Source: Streptomyces hygroscopicus subsp. hygroscopicus (GTDB lineage: Bacteria > Actinomycetota > Actinomycetes > Streptomycetales > Streptomycetaceae). Taken from it: a stretch of 64,000 bases of DNA. The notes under the pieces are model-generated. The model was given only the letters and a program-made list of their open reading frames with translations, did no database searches and was not told the DNA's origin. The stretch spans positions 248,001-312,000 of the forward strand of contig NZ_BSSM01000010.1 of the NCBI RefSeq assembly GCF_030269125.1, given 5' to 3'. Below are positions 44,371 through 52,706 of this stretch, one piece after another. The translations under genes and the position numbers were made by a program. How positions within the stretch are numbered: the first letter of the stretch is position 1; every line of letters starts with the position of its first letter.

Positions 44371-44783
44371 GCGGCGCACCCAAGAAGCTCCCCGTGCGCG
44401 GGGGCGAGCGCAAACCCGCCCGCGTGCGCCCCTACTCGCTCACCAGCGGCCGTACCCGCTTCGGCCACGTCCTCCTCGTGGAGACGTTCGTGGCCAGCAC
44501 CGCGGCCATCGAGGCACCCGAGGAACGCAAAGAGCTGACGAAGGGGTCCCTCGCCGGTGTCATGCCGGAGATGCGGGCCATCGTCGAACTGTGCCGCCGT
44601 ATGCGCACGGTGGCCGAGATCGCCGCGCTGTTGAAGATGCCGCTCGGCGTGGTCCGCGTGCTCCTCAGCGACCTCGCGGACCAGGGAAAGATCCGTGTGT
44701 ACGGCACCGGAACCGGTCACGGCACCGGCCGCCCGGACCGCGCTCTGCTGGAAAGGGTGCTGAGTGGACTTCGCCGTCTCTGA
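44367..44783 (+). CDS. cvnC: Conservon DUF742 protein CvnC
   Basis: This 138-residue protein is a DUF742 domain: VRPYSLTSGRTR at about 21-32 and a C-terminal winged-helix-like part (MRTVAEIAALLKMPLGVVRV, then LSDLADQGKIRV). The fold suggests nucleic-acid or protein binding. The ATG at 44367 overlaps the cvnB stop (ATGA). The last 20 bp overlap cvnD. Confidence 0.92.
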   Translation: MSGAPKKLPVRGGERKPARVRPYSLTSGRTRFGHVLLVETFVASTAAIEAPEERKELTKGSLAGVMPEMRAIVELCRRMRTVAEIAALLKMPLGVVRVLLSDLADQGKIRVYGTGTGHGTGRPDRALLERVLSGLRRL

Positions 44784-45423
44784 CGCCACCGCCTCCCAAG
44801 GAGGCGCCGCCCCCCTCGTCGCCGGGTTCGCCGAGCCCGACGAGGACCTGAAGGCCTGGCAGACGGACCGGACGCGTGCCCCCGTCGCGACGAAGATCGT
44901 GGTGGCGGGCGGCTTCGGCGTCGGCAAGACCACGCTGGTCACGGCCGTCTCGGAGATCACGCCGTTGCAGACCGAGGCGCTGATGACCCAGGCGAGCGCG
45001 GGCACCGACGACCTCTCCGACACCCCGGACAAGGTCACCACCACCGTGGCCATGGACTTCGGCCGCATCACGCTCGACGACGACCTGGTGCTCTATCTCT
45101 TCGGCACCCCGGGCCAGCAGCGGTTCTGGTTCATGTGGGACGACCTGGTGCGTGGCGCGATCGGCGCGGTCGTCCTGGCTGACACCCGCCGCCTCAAGGA
45201 CTGCTTCCCCGCCCTGGACTACTTCGAGAGCTGCGGGCTGCCGTACGTCGTCGCGGTCAACCACTTCGACGGCAGTGAGCGGTTCGACATCGAGGACGTG
45301 CGGGAGGCACTGACGATACCCGTGCACGTCCCTGTCATGATCATGGACGCGCGCCACCGGATTTCGGCCATCGAGACCCTCCTGGCCCTGGTCGGCCACG
45401 CGCTGGACGAAACCCCCGAGTAG
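44764..45423 (+). CDS. cvnD: Conservon GTPase CvnD
   Basis: This 219-residue small GTPase has G1 GGFGVGKTT (49-57), a G3-like FGTPGQQRFW and a G4-like NHFD. The glutamine of the G3 motif is present. It is the switch of the conservon; CvnB and CvnA probably govern its nucleotide state at the membrane. The GTG at 44764 lies inside the end of cvnC. The flavoprotein gene starts 23 bp after it. Confidence 0.93.
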   Translation: MDFAVSDATASQGGAAPLVAGFAEPDEDLKAWQTDRTRAPVATKIVVAGGFGVGKTTLVTAVSEITPLQTEALMTQASAGTDDLSDTPDKVTTTVAMDFGRITLDDDLVLYLFGTPGQQRFWFMWDDLVRGAIGAVVLADTRRLKDCFPALDYFESCGLPYVVAVNHFDGSERFDIEDVREALTIPVHVPVMIMDARHRISAIETLLALVGHALDETPE

Positions 45424-45446
45424 TCCTGTTAGGAGCCCCCACCCGC

Positions 45447-46700
45447 ATGCGCAAGATACTCGTCGTCGGAGCCGGCCAGTCCGGACTCCAGATCGCCCTC
45501 GGCCTGCAGTCGCACGGCTACGAGGTCACCCTGATGTCGAACCGGACCGCGGACGAGATCCGCTCCGGCCGCGTCATGTCGACGCAGTGCATGTTCCACA
45601 CCGCGCTCCAGCACGAGCGCGACCTCCAGCTGAACTTCTGGGAGTCCCAGGCCCCGAGGATCCAGGGCCTCGGCGTCTCGGTCGCGGCCCCCGGCTCGCA
45701 CGACCCGGGCCCCACCCAGCGCGCCGTCGACTGGGTCGGCAAGCTGGACGGCTACGCCCAGTCCGTCGACCAGCGCGTGAAGATGGCCGGCTGGATGGAG
45801 ACCTTCGCCCAGCGCGGCGGCCAACTGGTCATCCACGGTGCGGCGGTGGGCGACCTCGACTACTTCTCGCGCACCTACGACCTCGTGCTGGTCGCCGCCG
45901 GCAAGGGCGAGCTGGTGTCCATGTTCGCCCGCGACCCGGAGCGCTCCCCGTACAGCGAGCCGCAGCGCGCGCTCGCGGTGGCGTACGTCCACGGCCTCGG
46001 CCCCCGCCCGGAGCACCCTGAGTTCGACGCGGTCCGCTGCAACCTGGTGCCGGGCGTCGGCGAGCTGTTCGTCATGCCGACGTACACCGTCTCCGGGCGC
46101 GCCGACATCCTGTTCTGGGAGGGCGTACCGGGCGGCCCGCTCGACGTCTTCAACGGCGTCAAGGACCCGGCCGAGCACCTCTCCCTGACCCTGGAACTCA
46201 TGGAGCGGTTCACGCCCTGGGAGTACGCGCGGGCGACGAAGGTCGAACTCACGGACGCCGGGGGCACGTTGGCCGGCCGGTACGCGCCCACCGTGCGCAA
46301 GCCCATCGGCCGGCTGCCCTCGGGCGGGCTGGTGCTCGGCGTCGCCGACGTGGTCGTCGCCAACGACCCGATCACCGGGCAGGGCTCCAACTCCGCGTCC
46401 AAGTGCGCGGCGTCGTACCTCGCGTCGATCCTGGAGCGCGGCGACCAGCCGTTCGACGAGGCGTGGATGCGGGAGACGTTCGAGCGCTACTGGCAGACCG
46501 CGCGGCACGTCACCAAGTGGACGAACGCGATGCTGGCGCCGCCGCCGGAGCACGTCCTGAACCTCATCGGCGCGGCCGGTCAGCTCCAGCCCGTGGCGGA
46601 TCGATTCGCCAACGGCTTCGACAACCCGGCCGACTTCGAGAACTTCTTCTTCGAGCCGGAGAAGGCGGGGGCGTACCTCACGTCCGTGGCGGGGGCGTAG
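45447..46700 (+). CDS. Styrene monooxygenase-like FAD-dependent oxygenase
   Basis: This 417-residue group E flavoprotein has an N-terminal FAD-binding VVGAGQSGLQIALG (residues 6-19), a central region with VDWVGKLDGYAQ and a C-terminal GVADVVVANDPITGQGSNSA block that closes the FAD site. It resembles StyA/indole monooxygenases, which need a separate flavin reductase; none is in the window. It lies 23 bp behind cvnD, with a TTAGGAG ribosome site, so it is probably the fifth gene of the conservon operon. Its substrate is unknown. Confidence 0.87.
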   Translation: MRKILVVGAGQSGLQIALGLQSHGYEVTLMSNRTADEIRSGRVMSTQCMFHTALQHERDLQLNFWESQAPRIQGLGVSVAAPGSHDPGPTQRAVDWVGKLDGYAQSVDQRVKMAGWMETFAQRGGQLVIHGAAVGDLDYFSRTYDLVLVAAGKGELVSMFARDPERSPYSEPQRALAVAYVHGLGPRPEHPEFDAVRCNLVPGVGELFVMPTYTVSGRADILFWEGVPGGPLDVFNGVKDPAEHLSLTLELMERFTPWEYARATKVELTDAGGTLAGRYAPTVRKPIGRLPSGGLVLGVADVVVANDPITGQGSNSASKCAASYLASILERGDQPFDEAWMRETFERYWQTARHVTKWTNAMLAPPPEHVLNLIGAAGQLQPVADRFANGFDNPADFENFFFEPEKAGAYLTSVAGA

Positions 46701-46714
46701 TCGCCGTCGGGGCG

Positions 46715-47740
46715 TCATCCCGGGCGTACGGCTCCGAGGACCGGGTTGGACGCCAGGGGTGAGATCTTGATCCGTGCGCCCGGTCTCGGGGCCTGTACCA
46801 CCTTCCCGCCGCCCACGTAGATGGCCACGTGAGTCGCCTCCGGGAAGTAGATGACCAGGTCTCCCGGGCGGAGCCGGCGCAGGGGCACCCTCTTCAGCCG
46901 GTGCCACTGTTCCTGGCTGGTCCGGGGGATCGGGGTGCCCGCGTGTCGCCAGGCCTGGGAGGTCAGGCCGGAGCAGTCGTAGGCCGAGGGGCCCTGGGCG
47001 CCCCAGACGTAGGGCTTGCCGAGCTGGTCCAGGGCGAAGCGGACGGCGCGTTCGCCCTGGTGGGAGGGCGGGCGGTCGTCGGAGAGGGAACCGGCGAGGG
47101 CCCGCTGGGCGGCGGTGACGCCCTGTTGTTCGAGGCGGTCGACGGCGGCCAGCTGGTCGGCGTCGAGGGTGGCCAGAAGGCGCTCCACGTCGGCGAGTCC
47201 GGCCCGGACGGCGTCGCGCTGTTTCCTCTGCTTCCCGGCCAGGGCCAGCTGGGTGTCGAGGGCCTTGCGCGCGGTGCGGGCGACGGCGTCCGAGTGCCGC
47301 TCGGCGCCGGTCAGCCGGGCCACGGTACGCGCGCGTTGGCGGGCCAGCTCACCGATGACGTGGCCCTCGTCCAGTGCGCGTTGCGGGTCCGGGGCGAGCA
47401 GCAGGCTGATGTAGGGGCCGAGGCCGCCGGAGGCACTCTGGTACTGCTGGCGTGCCAGCCGGCCGGCGTCGGCGCGGCTGTCCCGGAGGGCGAGCCGGGC
47501 GCGGCTCAGCTCCTTGTCGAGGCGGGCCACCTCGGCCTTCTGCCGCTTCAGCCGGTCGGCGGTGGCGTCGTAGGCCTCGGTGGCCTGCTCGGTCTGCCGG
47601 TACAGCGTCCGCAGGTCCGTCAGCAGCTGGGCGACGGTCCGCCGCTGCGGCTCGGGTGCGGCGGTGGCGGGCACGGGCGCGAGGACGGCCTGGGCCGCCA
47701 CCGTGGCCGTACAGGCCAGGCGCACAAGCTTTCCTGACAC
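46715..47740 (-). CDS. Secreted NlpC/P60 peptidoglycan endopeptidase with coiled coil
   Basis: This 341-residue protein has a signal peptide ending VPATAA near residue 27, a long coiled coil (about 35-215) and an NlpC/P60 domain with catalytic Cys in SAYDCSGL and His in ATHVAIYVG. It should cut cell-wall peptide bridges, like RipA-type hydrolases. The coiled coil probably mediates self-inhibition or partner binding. It converges on the oxygenase gene with only 14 bp between. Start is GTG at 47738-47740. Confidence 0.92.
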   Translation of the reverse strand: MSGKLVRLACTATVAAQAVLAPVPATAAPEPQRRTVAQLLTDLRTLYRQTEQATEAYDATADRLKRQKAEVARLDKELSRARLALRDSRADAGRLARQQYQSASGGLGPYISLLLAPDPQRALDEGHVIGELARQRARTVARLTGAERHSDAVARTARKALDTQLALAGKQRKQRDAVRAGLADVERLLATLDADQLAAVDRLEQQGVTAAQRALAGSLSDDRPPSHQGERAVRFALDQLGKPYVWGAQGPSAYDCSGLTSQAWRHAGTPIPRTSQEQWHRLKRVPLRRLRPGDLVIYFPEATHVAIYVGGGKVVQAPRPGARIKISPLASNPVLGAVRPG

Positions 47741-47855
47741 GTCATCACCTCGGGTGCGGAAGGGGTGGGCGCATTGCCGTGCCCTATCGCACCGCGATAA
47801 TCAGACGTATTTCGGTGGGGCGCGCGCCGCGTGTGCGCGGTTCGGCGCAACCCTG

Positions 47856-48176
47856 TCACCCGTGCGTGTCCTCCGAGTTGCCGGACGGCCTCGGGTGCGG
47901 CTTGGACCAGGGCAGGCGCGGGCGGCCCCCGGAGATGTCCTCGGGGTCGTACGCGTACTTCCACCCCTGGACCAGCCCCAGCCGCCTGCTGTGACCGCGC
48001 GGCACCCGCCGGTAGACGTACACCGCGGGCGGGCCGCCGTCAGGGTCGGGCACGGGGATGCGGTACGTCTTCGGGGGATGTCCGGTCGGCCCGAGCAGGA
48101 CGGGCAGCACGCGTCCGTCCATGGGGCCGCCCTCGAACGGGGTGTCCTGGCTCTTCACGGTCTCAGTCTCGGACAT
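47856..48176 (-). CDS. Conserved hypothetical protein
   Basis: This 106-residue hydrophilic protein starts MSETETVKSQDTPFEGGPMDG. It is rich in Pro, Gly and Arg and contains the YVYRRVPRG and WKYAYDPEDI stretches. I do not recognise its family. The N-terminus overlaps the end of the TetR gene on the same strand by 14 bp, so it is probably the second gene of that operon. The ATG at 48174-48176 is the likely start. Confidence 0.7.
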   Translation of the reverse strand: MSETETVKSQDTPFEGGPMDGRVLPVLLGPTGHPPKTYRIPVPDPDGGPPAVYVYRRVPRGHSRRLGLVQGWKYAYDPEDISGGRPRLPWSKPHPRPSGNSEDTHG

Positions 48177-48822
48177 CCCGGCCGAGGGTGCCCACGAGGG
48201 CGGCGGTCTGCTGGTCACGGGCCGCGGTGACCGAGAGGACGGCCATGAACTGGTCCACCAGCCAGTCGCGCAGCTCGTCGGCGGGCGGCTGCTTGTCCTC
48301 GTCCAGCCAGATCAGCGAGGCCGCCTCGACGGCCGTGATCCACATGCGGATCGTCATGCGCAGCCGGGGGCCGGGGTCGGTGGCGCCGAGGTGGCTGAGG
48401 ATGTGCTCGGCGGCGGCCCGGCGCACCCCGTCCACGATGGCCGTGGTGCGCGAGGTCTCCACCACGCTGCCGCCCCGCAGCAGCGCGGCGAAGCCGGTGC
48501 CGTGCTCGTCCACGAAGGCCAGGTAGCGCTCCAGGGCGCGGCTCAGCCGGGCCAGCGGGGAGCCCGTGCGGGGCTCGTCGAAGCACTGCCGCAGTTCGTC
48601 CGCGGCCGACCCCAGCGCGGCCTCGTACAGCTGCTGCTTGCCGCCCGGGAAGTACCGGTACACCAACGGCCGCGACACCCCGGCCGCCTCCGCCACGTCG
48701 TCCAGCGACACGTCCTCCGGTGCCCGGTGCGCGAACAGCGACAGCGCGGCGTCGAGCAGCTGGCGCCGACGTTCCTCGACGCTGAGCCGGCGGTAGGCGG
48801 GGGTGGCCGTCTGGGGGGTCAT
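48163..48822 (-). CDS. TetR-family transcriptional regulator
   Basis: This 219-residue regulator has a TetR DNA-binding domain (RRRQLLDAALSLFAHRAPED, then DVAEAAGVSRPLVYRYFPGG, residues about 17-65). An all-helical C-terminal ligand domain follows. It is divergent from the HutD-family gene, with 163 bp between, and precedes a small hypothetical gene that overlaps its stop codon. Ligand and targets are unknown. Confidence 0.9.
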   Translation of the reverse strand: MTPQTATPAYRRLSVEERRRQLLDAALSLFAHRAPEDVSLDDVAEAAGVSRPLVYRYFPGGKQQLYEAALGSAADELRQCFDEPRTGSPLARLSRALERYLAFVDEHGTGFAALLRGGSVVETSRTTAIVDGVRRAAAEHILSHLGATDPGPRLRMTIRMWITAVEAASLIWLDEDKQPPADELRDWLVDQFMAVLSVTAARDQQTAALVGTLGRDVRD

Positions 48823-48985
48823 GCCACGCAGCGTAACGTGCGCGCCCCGGAACGCGCCGCGTGCCGGTCGGCCCGCCTGACGGCGGTCCGCACCGCGGCG
48901 AGCCGCCCCGGCTCCCCCTGGCGACGCTCGACAGCGGGGCGGCTTCCCGGATACACACGGGGACACCGGAGCGGAGGGAGCGCGG

Positions 48986-49561
48986 ATGACCGTGCGTGTG
49001 CCGAGGGCCGACGGACGTGCGGCGGCGCCGTGGAAGAACGGGGGCGGGCTGACCCGCGAGGTCGCCGCGGCCCCGGACGGAGCCGGGACGGCGGACTTCG
49101 CGTGGCGCGTCAGCCTCGCGGACGTGGCCCGGGAGGGTCCGTTCTCCCGCTTCGAGGGGGTCGACCGGGTCATCACCCTGGTCGACGGCCCCGGCATGGT
49201 GCTGACCGTCGACGGGAGCGCGCACACCGTGGCCGAGCGGTACGCCCCCTTCGCCTTCCCCGGGGACGCCGACACCGACTGCCGCCTGCTCGGGGGTCCG
49301 CTCGTCGACTTCAACGTGATGACGCGGCGCGGACGGGCCGGCGCGCGGGTGGAGATCCTGCGGGGGCGGGTCGCGCTCCCGGCTCCCGCCGGCGCCACGC
49401 TGCTCGTCGTCGTACTGGAGGGCTCCGCCCTCCTCGAAGCGGCGGCCACCGCCCTCGGCCGCTTCGACGCGGCCCTGATCACCGGCGCCCACGGCGAGGT
49501 CCTCGACACCACCGGCGTCGCCGCGCTCGTCACCCTCACCGGCGCGGCCGGGACGCTCTGA
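48986..49561 (+). CDS. HutD/Ves family cupin-like protein
   Basis: This 191-residue protein matches HutD/Ves: an N-terminal APWKNGGGLTRE motif, then WRVSLADVAREGPFSRF, and a central FNVMTRRG. The fold is a bicupin. HutD is linked to histidine use in other bacteria, but no hut gene lies here. The ATG at 48986 follows GGAGGGAG. It is divergent from the TetR gene. Confidence 0.88.
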   Translation: MTVRVPRADGRAAAPWKNGGGLTREVAAAPDGAGTADFAWRVSLADVAREGPFSRFEGVDRVITLVDGPGMVLTVDGSAHTVAERYAPFAFPGDADTDCRLLGGPLVDFNVMTRRGRAGARVEILRGRVALPAPAGATLLVVVLEGSALLEAAATALGRFDAALITGAHGEVLDTTGVAALVTLTGAAGTL

Positions 49562-49670
49562 GGACGTCCGCGCTGTTACCAAGTGCGGACAGAACCGGGT
49601 GAACTCCTGCTGTCGGTACGTCATCTGACGGGACGTAGGGAACAGATGACACCCAAGGGGGACCTCGATC

Positions 49671-50339
49671 ATGACCACGCGCAGCGCTCGCCGTACCGTC
49701 CGCACCGCCCGTTCCGCCGGCCTGGTGGCCCTCGCCGCCGCGGCGGCGCTCTCGCTGACCGCCTGTGGCGGGAGCAAGGACGCCGCGGCCGGTCCCGGGG
49801 TCACCGTCGCCGCCGCACACGCCGCCCCGAGCGGTACCAAGGCGGGAGCCGGGTCCCCGGCCGGCCTGCGGAACGAGACCCCCCTTTCGTTGCGCGCCGG
49901 CGCCTCGGCCGGCACGGCCAAGGGGTCGTCCCCGGTGCGCACCCAGACCCTGCCCGACGGCAGCAAGGCCGTGATCTACCGGCTCGGCGCCCAGCACTAC
50001 CGGGCCAAGATCGTCAACCGGGGTGCGGTCCTGGCCACGCTGGAGGCGAACGGCCGGGACGCCGGGCTCGACGCCAACGACATGTTCATCGTGCTCACGC
50101 TGGACGGCCGGGTCCACTCCTGGATGGGCGGCGGCCACCAGGGGCCCGGCACCTTCAGGCTCGCGGGCGGCTGGAAGGCCGAGGTCACGAAGCTCGGCGA
50201 ACTGCGGTACCGGGCGCGGATCATCGGCCACGACGGCGTGGCCGCCACGATGGAGACGCACCAGCACGACGCCGGGCTCGACGCCAACGGCATCTTCATC
50301 GTGCTCAGCGACGGCGGTGTGATCAGCGCCCACGCGTGA
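49671..50339 (+). CDS. Lipoprotein made of two similar repeats
   Basis: This 222-residue protein has a signal peptide ending LSLTAC (lipidated Cys32) and a disordered Ala/Gly/Ser-rich linker to about residue 88. Two related segments follow at about 99-150 and 169-220, a 70-residue spacing. Both contain YRAKI or YRARI, and both contain DAGLDAN followed by FIVL. I do not recognise the family; it is probably anchored on the outer face of the membrane. The ATG follows AAGGGGG. It stands alone. Confidence 0.8.
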   Translation: MTTRSARRTVRTARSAGLVALAAAAALSLTACGGSKDAAAGPGVTVAAAHAAPSGTKAGAGSPAGLRNETPLSLRAGASAGTAKGSSPVRTQTLPDGSKAVIYRLGAQHYRAKIVNRGAVLATLEANGRDAGLDANDMFIVLTLDGRVHSWMGGGHQGPGTFRLAGGWKAEVTKLGELRYRARIIGHDGVAATMETHQHDAGLDANGIFIVLSDGGVISAHA

Positions 50340-50365
50340 GGCCGGTTGCCGCCGGGTACGCCGAA

Positions 50366-50402
50366 GCTCCCGCCGGACCGGACGTGTTCCGCCGGCGGGA
50401 GC
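50366..50402. terminator. Hairpin terminator after the repeat lipoprotein gene
   Basis: A perfect 11-bp stem (50366-50376 with 50392-50402) and a 15-nt loop lie between convergent genes. Confidence 0.72.
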
Positions 50403-50411
50403 CCGGTGCCC

Positions 50412-51350
50412 CTACGCCAGCAGCCCCGAGGACCGCCACAGCCGCCGTCCGACGCCCCGCAGCACCCCGATCTCGTCCAGGAAGTCGGTCAGCCGCTTCG
50501 CGCCGGTCTGCATGACCTCGCGACGGTGGGCGCTTGCCCTGACCTGGGCCATGGCCTCGTGCTTGTCGAGGCCGACATTGGTGTAGACCTCGGGGTTGAT
50601 GAAGGCGATGGAGAAGACGCGCGCGAACTCGCCGGAAGTGACCCGGGTGAACTCCTGGGACCAGCGCGGGGCGGTCACCATCTGGCGGCGCAACTCCTCA
50701 CGGGCGTAGCGCACATGGCGGGCCTCCTCGACCACGTGGATGCGCGTCACGCCCCGGATCAGCGGCTGCACCCGCTCGTCCGGGAAGGTCAGCCGCTGCA
50801 TCCAGTCCAGGACCTCCTCGCCCAGCAGGGTCGCCGTGAAGGAACCCGGGGTGGTGGAGATGGTCTTGAAGAGGCGGCCCAGGTTCTGGTGCACCCGGCC
50901 GACCGGGTACCAGGGGGCGCCGTTCCGCGCGATCAGGCGCGCGAACATCTTCGAGTGGCGGCACTCGTCCTCGATCTCGGTGAGGGCGTAGCGCACGTGC
51001 GCGCTCGTGGCGGACTTGTCGTAGACGTGCCGCACCAGCAGCTGCATCAGGATGAGTTCGAACCAGATGCCGAGCGAGGCCAGGGCCGCCGCCTCGTGCC
51101 GGGACAGCTCGATGCGCTGCTCCTCGCTCATCCGCCGCCACATCGGCGTCCCGTACAGCGAGACCAGTTCCGGCGGCCAGAACCACTTGCCCTCCTCGAA
51201 GGGCGCGTCCCAGTCGGGCTCCTTGTCGGGGTCGAAGGAGTGCTTGGCGGAGGAGACCAGCAGCCGTTCGGCCACCTGCTCCCGGTCCTTGAGCAGGCCG
51301 AGCGCGTCGCGCAGGCCGTCCAGCGCGTCCGCTTCCGTCAGGGTCGTCAT
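50412..51350 (-). CDS. AurF-like diiron oxygenase
   Basis: This 312-residue all-helical protein has a complete set of carboxylate and His diiron ligands: E98, E129 with H132 (ECRH), E178 or E179, and E209 with H212 (EARH). It resembles AurF, the p-aminobenzoate N-oxygenase family, which oxidise amines to nitro groups. The real substrate is unknown. It is divergent from a second ferritin-fold gene, with 124 bp between, which suggests joint regulation. Confidence 0.85.
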   Translation of the reverse strand: MTTLTEADALDGLRDALGLLKDREQVAERLLVSSAKHSFDPDKEPDWDAPFEEGKWFWPPELVSLYGTPMWRRMSEEQRIELSRHEAAALASLGIWFELILMQLLVRHVYDKSATSAHVRYALTEIEDECRHSKMFARLIARNGAPWYPVGRVHQNLGRLFKTISTTPGSFTATLLGEEVLDWMQRLTFPDERVQPLIRGVTRIHVVEEARHVRYAREELRRQMVTAPRWSQEFTRVTSGEFARVFSIAFINPEVYTNVGLDKHEAMAQVRASAHRREVMQTGAKRLTDFLDEIGVLRGVGRRLWRSSGLLA

Positions 51351-51474
51351 GGCTCCCTCACCTCGTCACCCGGGGGTATGTCGTACACCAACTTATGAGA
51401 CTGCCTGTCAGCAAGGCCGTCAATCCCCCGCGCACGACTTGTTGACCGCGTGTCTACGTGTGAGTCTGCGTGAT

Positions 51475-52599
51475 ATGTCCACCCATGAGCTGTACGCCAA
51501 CGAACCCGGAGAGCCCGCCTGGCAGGTGCCCGCGTCCGGCGCGGCCAGGTTCAGCTGGGAGTACGACGACGGCCGCGATCGGCTGCTGGCCCTGTACCAG
51601 AAGGGCAAGGACAGACAGTGGGACGGGACCAAGCGCATCGACTGGGACCTGGAGGTCGATCCCTACGACGCGCTCGGCACCCCCGACGAGGCGACGGCCC
51701 TGTACGGGACGCCGTACTGGGACAGGATGAGCGAGCGCGAGCGGGGCGAGCTGCGCCGGCACTTCGCCTCCTGGCAGTTCAGCCAGTTCCTGCACGGCGA
51801 GCAGGGCGCCATGATCTGCGCGGCCCGGATCGTGGAGTCGGTGCCCGACCTGGACGCCAAGTTCTACTCCGCGACCCAGACCATGGACGAGGCCCGGCAC
51901 GCCGAGATCTACGGCCGGTTCCTGCACGAGAAGATCGGGCTCGTCTACCCGATCGACGACAACCTCCAGTCGCTCCTCGGCGACACCCTGCGCGACAGCC
52001 GCTGGGACATGCCCTACCTCGGCATGCAGGTGCTCATCGAGGGGCTGGCGCTGGCCGCCTTCGGCATGATCCGGGACACCACCGACAAGCCGCTGCCACG
52101 GCAGATCCTCACGTACGTCATGCAGGACGAGGCCCGGCACGTGGCCTTCGGCCGGATGGCGCTGCGTGACTACTACGGGCAGCTCACCGACGCCGAACTG
52201 CGCGAGCGCGAGGAGTTCGTGGTCGAGGGCTGCTATCTGATGCGCGACCGGCTGCGCGGGGTGGAGGTGCTGGAGAACTTCGGCATCGCCCGCGCCGAGG
52301 GCGAGCGGCTCCTGGAACGCACCGAGTTCCTCCAGCTCTTCCGCAAGCTGCTGTTCAGCCGCATCGTGCCCTGCGTCAAGGACATCGGCCTGTGGGGCGA
52401 ACGCCTTCGGCGGGCCTACGTGGACCTGGGCGTGCTGGAGCTGGGCGACTCCGATCTGGAGCGGCTGATGGCCCAGGACGAGGAACAGGCCGACCACCTG
52501 GACGCGCAGCGCTTCGCGCGGGAGGAGCGGGCGCGGGTGGCGGAGGTGAGGGAGGCGATCGAGGCGGGGGAGCGGGAGCCGGGCCCGGACGAGGGTTGA
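51475..52599 (+). CDS. Ferritin-like diiron protein
   Basis: This 374-residue protein has a ferritin-like four-helix core with E109, E139 with H142 (EARH), E189 and E219 with H222 (EARH), the full set for a diiron site. A hydrophilic helical C-terminal extension from about 300 to 374 is rich in Glu and Arg. It shares the ligand layout and the ALYGTP..W...S.-type motif with the divergent AurF-like protein, so the two are distant paralogues. The substrate is unknown. The ATG at 51475 is the first in frame after the promoter region. Confidence 0.85.
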   Translation: MSTHELYANEPGEPAWQVPASGAARFSWEYDDGRDRLLALYQKGKDRQWDGTKRIDWDLEVDPYDALGTPDEATALYGTPYWDRMSERERGELRRHFASWQFSQFLHGEQGAMICAARIVESVPDLDAKFYSATQTMDEARHAEIYGRFLHEKIGLVYPIDDNLQSLLGDTLRDSRWDMPYLGMQVLIEGLALAAFGMIRDTTDKPLPRQILTYVMQDEARHVAFGRMALRDYYGQLTDAELREREEFVVEGCYLMRDRLRGVEVLENFGIARAEGERLLERTEFLQLFRKLLFSRIVPCVKDIGLWGERLRRAYVDLGVLELGDSDLERLMAQDEEQADHLDAQRFAREERARVAEVREAIEAGEREPGPDEG

Positions 52600-52706
52600 G
52601 AAGAGCGGCGAAGCGGGCCGCGGCGGCCGCGCGGAGGTGACGGGACGGGGCGGGCCCGGGGCGACTCGGTGCCCTCCCGTTCACCCGCGTGCAGTAGCGT
52701 GCTGGC

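Noticed and set aside
47741..47855. Possible c-di-AMP (ydaO) riboswitch before the NlpC/P60 gene
   Set aside because: Such genes often have one, but I could not find the conserved core in the upstream 115 bp.
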